Shown piece after piece: positions 25,734 to 34,374 of a stretch of 58,192 nt of DNA (positions are counted from its first letter, which is position 1; each line of letters starts with the position of its first letter). The DNA lies in contig JBKBQT010000021.1 in the NCBI GenBank assembly GCA_046292445.1, positions 1-58,192 of the forward strand, given 5' to 3'. The notes under the pieces are model-generated. The model was not told the DNA's origin, ran no database searches, and saw nothing but the letters and a program-made list of their open reading frames with translations. The DNA comes from CALIZF01 sp046292445 (GTDB lineage: Bacteria > Pseudomonadota > Alphaproteobacteria > Rhodobacterales > Rhodobacteraceae). The translations under genes were made by a program, and so were the position numbers.

Positions 25734-26944
25734 TGGACTTTGACACGATTTTCCGGGGCCAGATCGACGCCCTGAAGGCCGATGGCAACTACCGCATCTT
25801 TGCCGAACTGGAACGCAAGGCGGGCGCCTTTCCGCGGGCGCTGTGCCATGCCGGCGGGGCGGCGCGCGAGATCACCGTCTGGTGCTCGAACGACTATCTC
25901 GGGATGGGCCAGCACCCGGATGTGGTCGCCGCGATGGTCGAGGCGGTCAGGGCGCATGGCACCGGCGCGGGCGGCACGCGCAACATCTCGGGCACCAATT
26001 GCCACCACCTCGCGCTGGAGCGGGAACTGGCCGACCTTCACGGCAAGGACGGCGCGCTGCTGTTCACCAGCGGTTACGTGTCGAACTGGGCCGCGCTCAG
26101 CACCCTTGGATCGCGCATCCAGAACGCGGTGATCCTGTCGGACGAAAAGAACCACGCCTCCATGATCGAGGGCATCCGCCATTCCCGCGCCGACAAGGTT
26201 CTGTGGCGGCACAACGACTGGCGCGATCTCGACCGCAAGCTCAGGGCGGTCGGCGACCGGCCCAAGATCGTCGCCTTCGAGAGCGTCTATTCGATGGACG
26301 GCGACGTGTCCCCGATCCGCGAGATCGTCGAGGTCTGCGAGGCGCATGGCGCGCTGAGCTATATCGACGAGGTGCATGCGGTCGGCATGTACGGCCCCCG
26401 GGGTGGCGGCGTGACCGAGGCGCGGGGCCTTGCGCACCGCATCGACATCATCGAGGGCACGCTGGGCAAGGCCTTCGGCGTGGTGGGCGGCTATATCACC
26501 GGGTCCGCCGCGCTGTGCGACTTCATCCGCAGCTTTGCCAGCGGGTTCATCTTCACCACCGCCCTGCCCCCGGCCGTCGCCGCCGCCGCCACCGCCTCGA
26601 TCCGCCACCTCAAGGGCTCGACCGAGGAACGGCGCCGCCAGAAGGACAACGTCGCCAAGGTGCGCGCTCGGCTCGACCGGCTGGGCATCCCGCATATGGC
26701 GAACGACAGCCACATCATCCCCGTGATGATCGGCGATCCGGTGAAATGCCGCATGATCAGCGACATCCTGATGCGCGACTGGGGCATCTACGTGCAGCCG
26801 ATCAACTACCCCACCGTGCCCAAGGGCACCGAACGGCTGCGCATCACCCCGTCGCCCTTCCATTCGGATGCCGATATCGAGCATCTGGGCCAGGCGCTCG
26901 CCTCGCTCTGGCGCCATTGCGCACTGGCCCATGCAGTGGCCTGA
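25733..26944 (+). CDS. hemA: 5-aminolevulinate synthase
   Basis: PLP enzyme condensing glycine and succinyl-CoA to 5-aminolevulinate, the first tetrapyrrole precursor (Shemin pathway of alphaproteobacteria). 403 residues; the PLP lysine is K246 in EGTLGKAFG, with the glycine-binding and cofactor blocks WCSNDYLGMG and YIDEVHAVGMYG. It overlaps puhE by one base and shares the puh/acsF transcription unit, linking precursor supply to pigment synthesis. A second ALA synthase elsewhere in the genome is possible, as in R. sphaeroides. Confidence 0.97.
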   Translation: MDFDTIFRGQIDALKADGNYRIFAELERKAGAFPRALCHAGGAAREITVWCSNDYLGMGQHPDVVAAMVEAVRAHGTGAGGTRNISGTNCHHLALERELADLHGKDGALLFTSGYVSNWAALSTLGSRIQNAVILSDEKNHASMIEGIRHSRADKVLWRHNDWRDLDRKLRAVGDRPKIVAFESVYSMDGDVSPIREIVEVCEAHGALSYIDEVHAVGMYGPRGGGVTEARGLAHRIDIIEGTLGKAFGVVGGYITGSAALCDFIRSFASGFIFTTALPPAVAAAATASIRHLKGSTEERRRQKDNVAKVRARLDRLGIPHMANDSHIIPVMIGDPVKCRMISDILMRDWGIYVQPINYPTVPKGTERLRITPSPFHSDADIEHLGQALASLWRHCALAHAVA

Positions 26945-26975
26945 AACCGGGCGGGATCCGCCGTGCTCGCTGACC

Positions 26976-27040
26976 TGATCGTGATCGCTTCGTGATCGCG
27001 GTTTGGCGGGACGACCGTGTTCCCTTGCATACATGTAAGG
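26976..27040 (+). promoter_or_regulatory. candidate cycA control region
   Basis: The 121-base hemA-cycA gap holds GTGATCGC twice (26981-26988 and 26992-26999), 11 bases apart or about one helical turn, preceded by another TGATC at 26976. It also holds an interrupted palindrome CCTTGCATACATGTAAGG (27023-27040). This looks like operator architecture just upstream of cycA. I cannot assign a protein; it is not a match to TGT-N12-ACA or to an FNR box. Confidence 0.4.
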
Positions 27041-27065
27041 GGCAAACCTGAAGGGATACAGAGAT

Positions 27066-27524
27066 ATGAGAACGACAGTCGCCGCCCTCGCCTCCACCCT
27101 CGCGGTCGCAACACCCGCCCTCGCGGGCGACCCCGCGGCGGGCGAACGTGCGTTTGGCCAATGCGCCACCTGCCATGTCGTGCAGAACGAGGCGGGCGAG
27201 GTGCTTGCCGGCCGCAACGCCCGGCAGGGGCCGAACCTCTACGCCATCGCCGGCCGGCAGGCGGGGATCGTGGAGGGCTTTCGCTACGGCAACTCGATCG
27301 TCCAGGCCGGTGAAAAGGGCCTTGCGTGGGACGAGGACAGCTTTGTCGCCTATGTGCTCAACCCCAATACCTTCCTGCGCGACTACCTCGGCGACAACCG
27401 CGCGCGCGGCAACATGGCCTTCCGCGTGAGGTCCGAGGACGAGGCGCGCAACCTCTGGGCCTATATCACGTCGCTCGCCCCGCAGCCCGAGGAAGAGGCC
27501 GAGGAAGCAACCACCACGAACTGA
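27066..27524 (+). CDS. cycA: cytochrome c2-type electron carrier CycA
   Basis: Periplasmic class I cytochrome c that carries electrons between the cytochrome bc1 complex and the reaction centre, and to oxidase. 152 residues: Sec signal peptide cleaved after ATPALA (about residue 20), heme-binding CATCH (C33, C36, H37), distal Met ligand probably in GNMAF, and an acidic C-terminal tail. Shine-Dalgarno AAGGGA lies before ATG 27066. Its position after hemA at the edge of the photosynthesis cluster supports a photosynthetic role. Confidence 0.93.
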   Translation: MRTTVAALASTLAVATPALAGDPAAGERAFGQCATCHVVQNEAGEVLAGRNARQGPNLYAIAGRQAGIVEGFRYGNSIVQAGEKGLAWDEDSFVAYVLNPNTFLRDYLGDNRARGNMAFRVRSEDEARNLWAYITSLAPQPEEEAEEATTTN

Positions 27525-27538
27525 CGCGGCCCGTAGCC

Positions 27539-27570
27539 GTGCCGGCGGGTCCGTCTGAGCCCGCCGGCGC
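27539..27570 (+). terminator. hairpin after cycA
   Basis: GCCGGCGGG (27541-27549) pairs with CCCGCCGGC (27560-27568), extended by a G-U and a G-C pair, with a 10-base loop. It starts 15 bases after the cycA stop and lies between cycA and the convergent bchJ. It lacks a T-run, as many terminators in very GC-rich bacteria do; a role in mRNA end protection is equally possible. Confidence 0.5.
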
Positions 27571-27629
27571 ATGCTCGGCCTGCGCGCGGCCTCTCTGACG
27601 GGCCCGCCTTCGCTTGGGCGCGTGGCGAT

Positions 27630-27657
27630 GCGCCGCCCGTCAGGCGCCGCCCGTCAG
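27630..27657. repeat. 14-base tandem duplication at the 3' end of bchJ
   Basis: GCGCCGCCCGTCAG occurs twice without gap (27630-27643 and 27644-27657). The bchJ stop codon (minus strand, 27656-27654) lies inside the second copy. Confidence 0.8.
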
Positions 27658-28259
27658 GCGCGGTCCAGCCGGAACCGGCACGCCGCCGCGAGACAGTCCG
27701 CGCAACCCGCCGCCGGACAATCGGCCGCAACCGTCGCACGCGGATCGACCAGCGCCGCAAACAGCGCCGTGAACACGCCCCGGTGCCAGGGCGCGCCGGG
27801 CAGGCGCAGAGGGTTGCGGGCGATGGCGATCCACCCGTAGCGCGCGCCCGGTGCCGCACCGGCCACGTCGCAACGGCCCGAACCGGCAAAGGTCCATGCA
27901 GCCCGCGCAATGGCCCGCCGCAGGACGTGCGCCGCCATCCGGGGCGGCATCAGCCGCACCATGGCCTGCGCCAGCGGCGGGATGCGGTGGCGCAGGATGT
28001 AGGTGCCGGTGCGCCGCCCGGCCTCGTCCATCACCGCCGCCGCGCGCGCCGCCGGCAGCCGTTGCCAGACCTCGGCAAAGAGCCGCGCCGCATCGCCTTC
28101 GGGAATCATCGCGGTCGGCGGCACGGCGAGCCAGCCTTCGCGCCCCGCGGCGGCGAAAGCCGCGCGCGCCACGGCCCCCTCGCCCATCGCCTCGAGCGCC
28201 GCAGCAAGCTGGATCGCGCTGTTCGGCCCGATCAGGCCGGCGGCGGCCGGCGCGATCAT
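27654..28259 (-). CDS. bchJ: bacteriochlorophyll 4-vinyl reductase-type protein BchJ
   Basis: V4R-domain protein of 201 residues. BchJ was first named as the 4(8)-vinyl reductase; its exact role is debated, with substrate binding or delivery as an alternative. Visible blocks include GPNSAIQLAAALE near the start, RTGTYILRHRIP, and a C-terminal cysteine cluster around CPAAGCADCLAAACRF, as in other V4R proteins. ATG 28259 overlaps the bchE stop (ATGA), so it is coupled to bchE. In R. capsulatus bchG follows; here bchG is elsewhere (7625-8548). Confidence 0.9.
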   Translation of the reverse strand: MIAPAAAGLIGPNSAIQLAAALEAMGEGAVARAAFAAAGREGWLAVPPTAMIPEGDAARLFAEVWQRLPAARAAAVMDEAGRRTGTYILRHRIPPLAQAMVRLMPPRMAAHVLRRAIARAAWTFAGSGRCDVAGAAPGARYGWIAIARNPLRLPGAPWHRGVFTALFAALVDPRATVAADCPAAGCADCLAAACRFRLDRA

Positions 28260-29929
28260 CGCACGGTCTCGGGCGACGGCGCGGTGTCGGCCTCGGGCAT
28301 CTGGAACGTGCCGCCGCCGCAGGCCATGACCTTGGCCGCGCCCCGCGCCTCGGCCCGTGCCTTGCCCTGCGCGCGCACCGCCGCGCGCCGCTCGGCCGCG
28401 CGGGCGGCCCGGTCGGCGGCCGCTTCCCAGTCGTCGAGCTGCGCCGGCGCGATCGTCCGCGTCATGTCGAAGCCGAAATCGACCGTGTTCTTGGTCTGCG
28501 GCCCCCAATAGCCGGCCTTGCCGAGGTCGTAGAACGTCCGCCCCACCCCGGCCTTGAGGAACGCCTTGAGGCAGCCGAGCAGGTAGCGCCGCCGGAACCC
28601 CGTCCCCCGCCAGGGGTAATGGAACAGCGCCTTGCGCATGTAGAAGCGGCGATAGTTCTTCATCACCCCGTCGAGCAGTTCGCCCCGCGTCATCGCCGCC
28701 GGCTTCATGATCGGCGTGACGAAGTTGTATTTGGCGAAATCGAACACCTCGACCTGATCGCGCAACTCCTGAAACAGCGGGGTGAAGGGCCAGGGCGTGT
28801 ACATCGCCCAGTTGGCCAGATCGGGCTGCCAGTCCCAGGCCATGCGGAACGTCTCTTCCAGCGTCTCGGGTGTCTCGTTGTCGAGGCCGACGATGAACTG
28901 CGCCTCGACGAAAATGTCGGCCTCGCGCAGCAGGCGCACCGCCTCCTTGTTCTGGGCGACGGTGGTTTCCTTGTTGAACTGATCGAGCTTGAGCTGCGCC
29001 GCCGCCTCGGTCCCGAGCGAGACATGCACGAGGCCGGCCTTGCGGTAGAATTTCAGCAGATCGCGGTCGCGGTAGATGTCGGTGACCCGGGTGTTGATGC
29101 CCCACTTGATCCGTTCGTTGAGGCCGCGGTCGATCAGAAGCTGACAGAATTCGACGAACTTCTTCTTGTTGATCGTCGGCTCCTCGTCCGCGAGGATGAA
29201 GAAGCCCACGCCGTGATCCTCGACCAGCCGCGCGATCTCGTCCACCACGCGGGCCGGCTCGCGCACGCGGTAGTCGCGCCAGAACTTCCATTGCGAACAG
29301 AACGAACAGGTGAACGGGCATCCCCGCGCCATGTTGGGGATCGCCACCTTCACGCCGAGCGGGACATAGATGTACTTGTCCCATTCGAGCAGCGACCAGT
29401 CGGGGTCGATCGCGTCCAGATCCTTGACCGTGCTCGCCGCCGGGGTCGCCACGATCTCTTCCCCGTCGCGGAAGGCGAGGCCCCGGATGCGGCGGCGGCT
29501 GGCGCCATAGCTGCCGTCGGCCACCGCGCGCACGAGGGTCTGAAAGATCTCCTCGCCCTCGCCGCGCACGATCACGTCGATCCAGGGCGCCTCGGACAGG
29601 ACCTGCTTGAACATGAAAGTGCCGTGGATCCCGCCGAGCACGCGCAGCGCCCGCGGCACGACGGTCTGCGCGATGCGCAGCACCTCCTCGGCGACATAGA
29701 TCGCCGGGGTGATCGCCGTCGTCCCGACGATGTCGGGATCGAGCGCGACCAGCCGCGCGGCAAGATCGTCGTCGCCGAGGTGGTTGGTCATCGCATCGAT
29801 GAAATGGATGTCGTGAAACCCGGCCGCACGCAGGTGACCGGCCAGATAGGCAACCCAGGCGGGCGGCCAGTTGCCCGCGATCTCGGCCCCGCCGGAATGA
29901 TAGTTCGGGTGGATCAGCACGATGCGCAT
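28256..29929 (-). CDS. bchE: anaerobic Mg-protoporphyrin monomethyl ester cyclase BchE
   Basis: Radical SAM enzyme with a B12-binding N-terminal domain that makes ring E using water instead of oxygen. 557 residues: B12-binding-like domain to about 180, cluster cysteines C204, C208 and C211 in GCPFTCSFC, then TIM-barrel blocks such as ADEEPTINKKKF and EAQFIVGLDNETPET. The Ala/Arg-rich C-terminal tail is loosely conserved. ATG 29929 has GGAAGGGAG upstream. The promoter region carries a perfect PpsR-type operator at 29972-29989 and an FNR-like site, consistent with induction when oxygen falls. Confidence 0.97.
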   Translation of the reverse strand: MRIVLIHPNYHSGGAEIAGNWPPAWVAYLAGHLRAAGFHDIHFIDAMTNHLGDDDLAARLVALDPDIVGTTAITPAIYVAEEVLRIAQTVVPRALRVLGGIHGTFMFKQVLSEAPWIDVIVRGEGEEIFQTLVRAVADGSYGASRRRIRGLAFRDGEEIVATPAASTVKDLDAIDPDWSLLEWDKYIYVPLGVKVAIPNMARGCPFTCSFCSQWKFWRDYRVREPARVVDEIARLVEDHGVGFFILADEEPTINKKKFVEFCQLLIDRGLNERIKWGINTRVTDIYRDRDLLKFYRKAGLVHVSLGTEAAAQLKLDQFNKETTVAQNKEAVRLLREADIFVEAQFIVGLDNETPETLEETFRMAWDWQPDLANWAMYTPWPFTPLFQELRDQVEVFDFAKYNFVTPIMKPAAMTRGELLDGVMKNYRRFYMRKALFHYPWRGTGFRRRYLLGCLKAFLKAGVGRTFYDLGKAGYWGPQTKNTVDFGFDMTRTIAPAQLDDWEAAADRAARAAERRAAVRAQGKARAEARGAAKVMACGGGTFQMPEADTAPSPETVR

Positions 29930-29971
29930 GGTGGACTCCCTTCCGGCCTCGGGTCAGACGAGCACCAAAGG

Positions 29972-29989
29972 TGTCAACCTGCCTTGACA
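29972..29989. promoter_or_regulatory. PpsR/CrtJ-type operator upstream of bchE
   Basis: TGT-N12-ACA with extended symmetry: TGTCAACCTGCCTTGACA, six-base arms TGTCAA / TTGACA. It is 43 bases upstream of the bchE ATG (minus strand). Confidence 0.8.
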
Positions 29990-29997
29990 TGGATCAT
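29984..29997. promoter_or_regulatory. FNR/FnrL-like box upstream of bchE
   Basis: TTGACATGGATCAT compares with TTGAT-N4-ATCAA at eight of ten defined positions. It overlaps the right half of the PpsR operator by six bases. In the remaining gap to 30219 I see no gene and no other clear signal. Confidence 0.4.
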
Positions 29998-30219
29998 GTT
30001 GACAGCCGGTCGGGTTCATCGGCAGAACAGGCCGGACGGGCCACAGACAGAGCGCGAACGAACCACGCACACGGGCGGCATGCAATGGTGTGCCGTGCTG
30101 CACGGCCTGTGGACAAGGCCGGGCATCCATCCGGCACGGCCGCGCCGCCGCGCAACGGCGCGCTGCAACGAATAAGTTGATGAAAACAGCTTCTTACACC
30201 GGGACCGCGCAGAGGGGCA

Positions 30220-31206
30220 TCACAACATGCCGGGCACGACAAGATCGGGCGGGCGGTGACCGTCGGCGAAGGTCTTGATGTTCAGGATCACCTTTTCGCC
30301 CATCTCGATCCGCCCCTCGACGGTGGCCGAGCCCATGTGCGGCAGCAGCACCACATTGGGCAGATCGCGCAGGCCCGGGTTCACCTCGGACCCGTGTTCA
30401 TAGACGTCGAGCCCCGCCCCGCCGATCTCGCCCGCCTTCAGCCCGCGCACCAGCGCGTTCTCGTCGATCACCTCGCCGCGGCTGGTGTTGACGATGACCG
30501 CCTGCGGCTTGAGCAGCTTGAGCCGCCGGGCATTGAGCAGATGGAAGGTCGAGGGCGTATGCGGGCAGTTGACGCTGATGACATCCATCCGCGCCAGCAT
30601 CTGGTCGAGGCTTTCCCACCATGTCGCCTCGACCTCGGCCTCGGCCTCAGGGCGCAGGCGGCGACGGTTGTTGTAATGGATCTGCATCCCGAAGGCGCGC
30701 GCCCGCCGCGCCACGGCCATGCCGACCCGCCCCATCCCGAGGATGCCGAGCCGCCGCCCCCCGATCCGGCTCCCCAGATGCGCCATCGGCGACCAGCCGG
30801 CCCAGGCGCCCGCCGCCATTTCAGACAGCCCGTCCGGGATGCGGCGCAACACGGCCAGCATCAGCGCCATCGTCATGTCGGCGGTATCTTCCGACAGAAC
30901 GCCGGGCGTGTTCGACACGAGGATGCCCCGGCTGCGCGCCGTCGCGACGTCGATGTGATCGACCCCTGCGCCGTAGCTGGCGATCAGCCGCAGCCGCGGC
31001 CCGGCCTGCCCCAGCAGGCCCGCGTCGATCGGATCGGTCACGCAGGGCACGAGCACATCGGCCTCGCGCATGGCCGCGGCAAGCTCCTCGCGCGTCATGC
31101 GGGTGTCGGGATCGCGCAGGCGCACGTCGAAGAGTTCCGTCATCCGGGTCTCGACGACCTCGGGCAACCGTCGCGTCACGACAACACTCAGCCGCGGACC
31201 GGGCAT
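30220..31206 (-). CDS. D-2-hydroxyacid dehydrogenase (NAD-dependent, glyoxylate/hydroxypyruvate reductase-like)
   Basis: D-isomer-specific 2-hydroxyacid dehydrogenase of 328 residues. Rossmann motif GILGMGRVGMAVARRARAFG lies near residue 160. The catalytic set is visible: Arg in NTSRGEVIDE, Glu in LDVYEHGSEV and His in LLPHMGSATVEGR. Its substrate is not clear; glyoxylate or hydroxypyruvate is a family guess. ATG 31206 is preceded by GGGAGGT, which decides the start over a longer open frame to 31299. It lies at the right edge of the photosynthesis cluster and is probably not part of it. Confidence 0.9.
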   Translation of the reverse strand: MPGPRLSVVVTRRLPEVVETRMTELFDVRLRDPDTRMTREELAAAMREADVLVPCVTDPIDAGLLGQAGPRLRLIASYGAGVDHIDVATARSRGILVSNTPGVLSEDTADMTMALMLAVLRRIPDGLSEMAAGAWAGWSPMAHLGSRIGGRRLGILGMGRVGMAVARRARAFGMQIHYNNRRRLRPEAEAEVEATWWESLDQMLARMDVISVNCPHTPSTFHLLNARRLKLLKPQAVIVNTSRGEVIDENALVRGLKAGEIGGAGLDVYEHGSEVNPGLRDLPNVVLLPHMGSATVEGRIEMGEKVILNIKTFADGHRPPDLVVPGML

Positions 31207-31361
31207 CGAAGACCTCCCTGCGCTTCCAAAACCGGATTCGGAATGGCACGTTGGCCCAGAGCCGCGCGGCGCACAAGCCGTGAGGGGCGGGCGGCGCAAA
31301 GACCGCAGGGCAGAGGCAAGGCCGGGGCAATGCGGCCCCGGTGCAGGAACGGGCGGGCAGG

Positions 31362-31979
31362 ATGCGGGAACGGTCGAACGGACGCGGCCCCTGTGGCGCG
31401 ATCCTTCTGGCGGCGGTGATGGCGATCACGGCAGGGCCGGGGCAGGCCGATGACACCCGCCGCCCCGCCCCCCGCCCTGCCCCGCTGGCCGAGACTGCGG
31501 CCGAGGCGGCGCCTGCGGTGGCCGCCGCCGACCCCGCCGCGGCCGCCCCGCGCGTGGCAGGCGGCTCGGGCCGGCCGCTGCCACGCTTTGCCTCGCTCAA
31601 GGCGCAGCAAGGCAATGCCCGCCGAGGGCCGCATTACGACCACCGGATCGACTGGGTCTTCGTGCGCCCCGGCATGCCGCTGCGCATCACGGCCGAGTAT
31701 GAACACTGGCGCCGGGTCGAGGATGCCGAGGGCGCGGGCGGCTGGGTGCATTATTCGCTCCTGTCGGTCGCGCGCACCGTGCAGGTGACCGAGGACATGA
31801 CCGACATCCGCGCCAAGCCCGATCCGCGCGCGCCGGTGATTGCGCGGGCCGAACTGGGCGTGATCGCCCGCGTGACCGCATGCCGCCCCGACTGGTGCCG
31901 CATCAGCAAGGACGGCACCCGCGGATGGGTGCCCAAGACGGCGCTCTGGGGTGTGACGGCGGACGAGACCTTCGACTGA
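31362..31979 (+). CDS. secreted SH3-domain protein
   Basis: Exported protein of 205 residues with a signal-like hydrophobic segment (AILLAAVMAITAGPGQA, ending about residue 30), a disordered Pro/Ala-rich stretch, then a tandem bacterial SH3 region. Recognisable parts are IDWVFVRPGMPLRITAEYEHWRR, GGWVHYSLLS, DIRAKPDPRAPV and GTRGWVPKTALWGV, typical of SH3_4/DUF1058-type periplasmic proteins. Two cysteines lie in the second module (TACRPDWC). ATG 31362 is chosen over a GTG at 31341. Divergent from the dehydrogenase. Confidence 0.85.
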   Translation: MRERSNGRGPCGAILLAAVMAITAGPGQADDTRRPAPRPAPLAETAAEAAPAVAAADPAAAAPRVAGGSGRPLPRFASLKAQQGNARRGPHYDHRIDWVFVRPGMPLRITAEYEHWRRVEDAEGAGGWVHYSLLSVARTVQVTEDMTDIRAKPDPRAPVIARAELGVIARVTACRPDWCRISKDGTRGWVPKTALWGVTADETFD

Positions 31980-32046
31980 GCCGGGGGGCTTGCGCGGACG
32001 AGGCGTCCGGGGCATCGAGTAGAGGCCCCACCCCCCAGGATGCGCC

Positions 32047-32955
32047 ATGACCCGGGCCGAAGCCGACAGCCGCGCAACCCTTGCCGTCGCCCGCGCCGCC
32101 GTCGCGGTCGCCCTCACGCTCGTGGCGATCAAGGCCTGGGCGCTCATGGCGACCGGCGCGCTGTCGGTGGCGGCCAGCCTCGCCGACAGCGCGCTCGACG
32201 TCGCGGTATCGCTCACCGCCGTGCTGGCGCTCGCCTATGCCGCACGCCCGGCCGACGAGGATCACGCCTTCGGCCATACCTCGGTCGAGGATCTCTCGGC
32301 CCTCGCGCAGGCCGCCGCGATCACGGCGGCGGCGGTGGCGATTGCCTGGGGTGCCGCGGGGCGCCTGATGGACGGCCGGCCCGAAGGCATCGCGATGGAG
32401 GGGCCGGGGCTGGTCGCCATGGCGGTCTCGGCGCTGCTGACCGGCGCGCTGGTGCTCTGGCAGGGCCGGGTGGTGCGGGCGACGGGCAGCCGGGTGATCG
32501 CGGCCGACCGGCTGCACTACCTCGGCGATCTGATCCCGACGCTGGGCGCGATGGCCTCGCTCGTGGCCTCGATGGTCTGGGGGCTGTGGCAGGTGGACAG
32601 CCTCGTGGCGCTGGTGGCGGCCGGGGTGATGCTGCGCGGCGCGCTGACCATCGGCCGCGGCGCCTGGGACGCGCTGATGGACCGCCGCGCCGATCCCGCG
32701 ATCCTCGCCGGGATCGGGCGGATCGCCGACGGCTGGCCGGGCGTGCGCGGCTGGCACGATCTCAAGACCCGCACCGCCGGCAGCCGCATCTTCGTCGTGC
32801 TGCACATCGAGCTCGACGGTGGCCAGACCCTGGCCGAGGCGCATGCGACCGGCGCCGCGCTGCGCCGCGCGATCATGGACGCCTATCCGCGCGCCGATGT
32901 GGTGATCCACAAGGACGTGTGGCAACCCGTTGCGGCGCCGGGCACCAGCGCCTAG
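32047..32955 (+). CDS. cation diffusion facilitator transporter (FieF-like)
   Basis: Inner-membrane proton-coupled efflux of divalent metal ions (Fe, Zn or related). 302 residues with about six helices. The transport-site aspartates D47 and D51 (SLADSALDV) in helix 2 and H157/D161 (HYLGD) in helix 5 match the FieF/CDF pattern. A C-terminal ferredoxin-like cytoplasmic domain (HIELDGGQTLAEAH) follows. Metal specificity cannot be read from sequence. It precedes coaBC by 23 bases; cotranscription is possible. Confidence 0.93.
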   Translation: MTRAEADSRATLAVARAAVAVALTLVAIKAWALMATGALSVAASLADSALDVAVSLTAVLALAYAARPADEDHAFGHTSVEDLSALAQAAAITAAAVAIAWGAAGRLMDGRPEGIAMEGPGLVAMAVSALLTGALVLWQGRVVRATGSRVIAADRLHYLGDLIPTLGAMASLVASMVWGLWQVDSLVALVAAGVMLRGALTIGRGAWDALMDRRADPAILAGIGRIADGWPGVRGWHDLKTRTAGSRIFVVLHIELDGGQTLAEAHATGAALRRAIMDAYPRADVVIHKDVWQPVAAPGTSA

Positions 32956-32978
32956 GCTGCATCGCGCGGGGGGACCCT

Positions 32979-34175
32979 ATGCTGGCAGGACGGCGCATCC
33001 TTCTCATCATCGGCGGCGGGATCGCGGCCTACAAGGTGCTGACGCTGATCCGCCGCCTGCGCGATGCGGGGGCCGCGGTCACGCCGGTGATGACGGCGGC
33101 GGCGGGCGAATTCGTCACGCCCCTGTCGGTCTCGGCGCTGGCGGGCGAAAAGGTTTACCGCGACCTTTTCGACCTGACCGACGAGGCCGAGATGGGGCAT
33201 ATCCAGCTCAGCCGCGCCGCCGATCTGGTCGTCGTCGCGCCGGCGACCGCGAACCTTCTGGCGCGGATGGCGGCAGGGCTGGCGGACGATCTGGCGACCA
33301 CGCTGCTGCTGGCGACCGACAAGCGGGTGCTGGTGGCACCGGCGATGAACGTGCGGATGTGGGACCACCCCGCGACGCGGCGCAACATGGCGCAGCTCGC
33401 CGCCGACGGGGTGCTGGCGGTCGGCCCGGAGGCGGGGCCGATGGCCTGCGGCGAACACGGCCCCGGCCGGATGGCCGAGCCCGAGGCGATCCTCGCCGCG
33501 ATCGCCGCCGCGCTCGGCGCCGGACCGCTCGCGGGGCGCCATGTGCTCGTGACCTCGGGGCCGACGCATGAACCCATCGACCCGGTGCGCTACATCGCCA
33601 ACCGCTCGTCGGGCGCGCAGGGCAGCGCCATCGCCGCCGCGCTCGCCGGCCTCGGGGCCGATGTCACCTTCGTGACCGGCCCGGCCGCGGTGCCGCCGCC
33701 GCCGGGCGTGCGCGTCGTGCGGGTCGAGACGGCGCGCGCCATGCTCGCGGCGGTCGAGCGCGCGCTGCCGGCCGAAGCGGCGGTGTTCGCCGCCGCCGTC
33801 GCCGACTGGCGGGTGGAGAATGTCTCGGGCCGCAAGATGAAGAAGGACGGCAGCGGCCGCCCCCCCGCCCTGACCTTCGCCGAGAACCCCGACATCCTCG
33901 CCACCATTGCCCGCCGCGGCGCGGGCCGCCCCCGGCTCGTGGTCGGCTTTGCCGCCGAGACCGACGACGTGCTCGCCCATGCAACGGCCAAGCGGGCGCG
34001 CAAAGGCTGCGACTGGATCGTGGCCAATGACGTGAGCGCCTGCACCGGGATCATGGGCGGCACCGAGAATGCCGTGACGCTGATCACCGAGGCAGGGGCC
34101 GAGACCTGGCCGCGCATGGCCAAGGATGCGGTGGCCCGCGCGCTCGCGCAGCGCATCGCGGCGGCGCTGGCATGA
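32979..34175 (+). CDS. coaBC: bifunctional phosphopantothenoylcysteine decarboxylase/synthase CoaBC
   Basis: Two steps of coenzyme A synthesis: the N-terminal FMN-dependent decarboxylase (CoaC, about residues 1-180) and the C-terminal ligase (CoaB, about 185-398). Signatures: GGGIAAYK near residue 13, PAMNVRMWDHPA with the substrate-binding Asn, and ACGEHGPGRM with the catalytic Cys; in CoaB, VTSGPTHEPIDPVRYIANRSSG. 398 residues, normal length. The stop is followed by an intergenic stretch with a repeat copy, then dut. Confidence 0.96.
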   Translation: MLAGRRILLIIGGGIAAYKVLTLIRRLRDAGAAVTPVMTAAAGEFVTPLSVSALAGEKVYRDLFDLTDEAEMGHIQLSRAADLVVVAPATANLLARMAAGLADDLATTLLLATDKRVLVAPAMNVRMWDHPATRRNMAQLAADGVLAVGPEAGPMACGEHGPGRMAEPEAILAAIAAALGAGPLAGRHVLVTSGPTHEPIDPVRYIANRSSGAQGSAIAAALAGLGADVTFVTGPAAVPPPPGVRVVRVETARAMLAAVERALPAEAAVFAAAVADWRVENVSGRKMKKDGSGRPPALTFAENPDILATIARRGAGRPRLVVGFAAETDDVLAHATAKRARKGCDWIVANDVSACTGIMGGTENAVTLITEAGAETWPRMAKDAVARALAQRIAAALA

Positions 34176-34212
34176 GCGGGCCCGGGCGGCGCTGCGGCGG
34201 CGGGTGCGGGAG

Positions 34213-34244
34213 CCTCCGGCGGGGATATTTGGGCCAGCCTGAAG
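34213..34244 (+). repeat. dispersed (A/G)TATTT repeat, copy 5
   Basis: Identical over all 32 bases to the reverse complement of 4541-4572, about 30 kb away. It lies in the 199-base gap between coaBC and dut. Confidence 0.85.
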
Positions 34245-34374
34245 CCGGGGGATGCGCCCGCTGCGCCGGGCAGCGCGGCAGCGGCCCGGCGGGGCGGCAA
34301 TCGGGCCGCGCGGGTGGCGGCCAGCCGGATCGGACTGCGCTGCCCGGCCTGCCGGCGCGGATGCGGGGGCGGGC

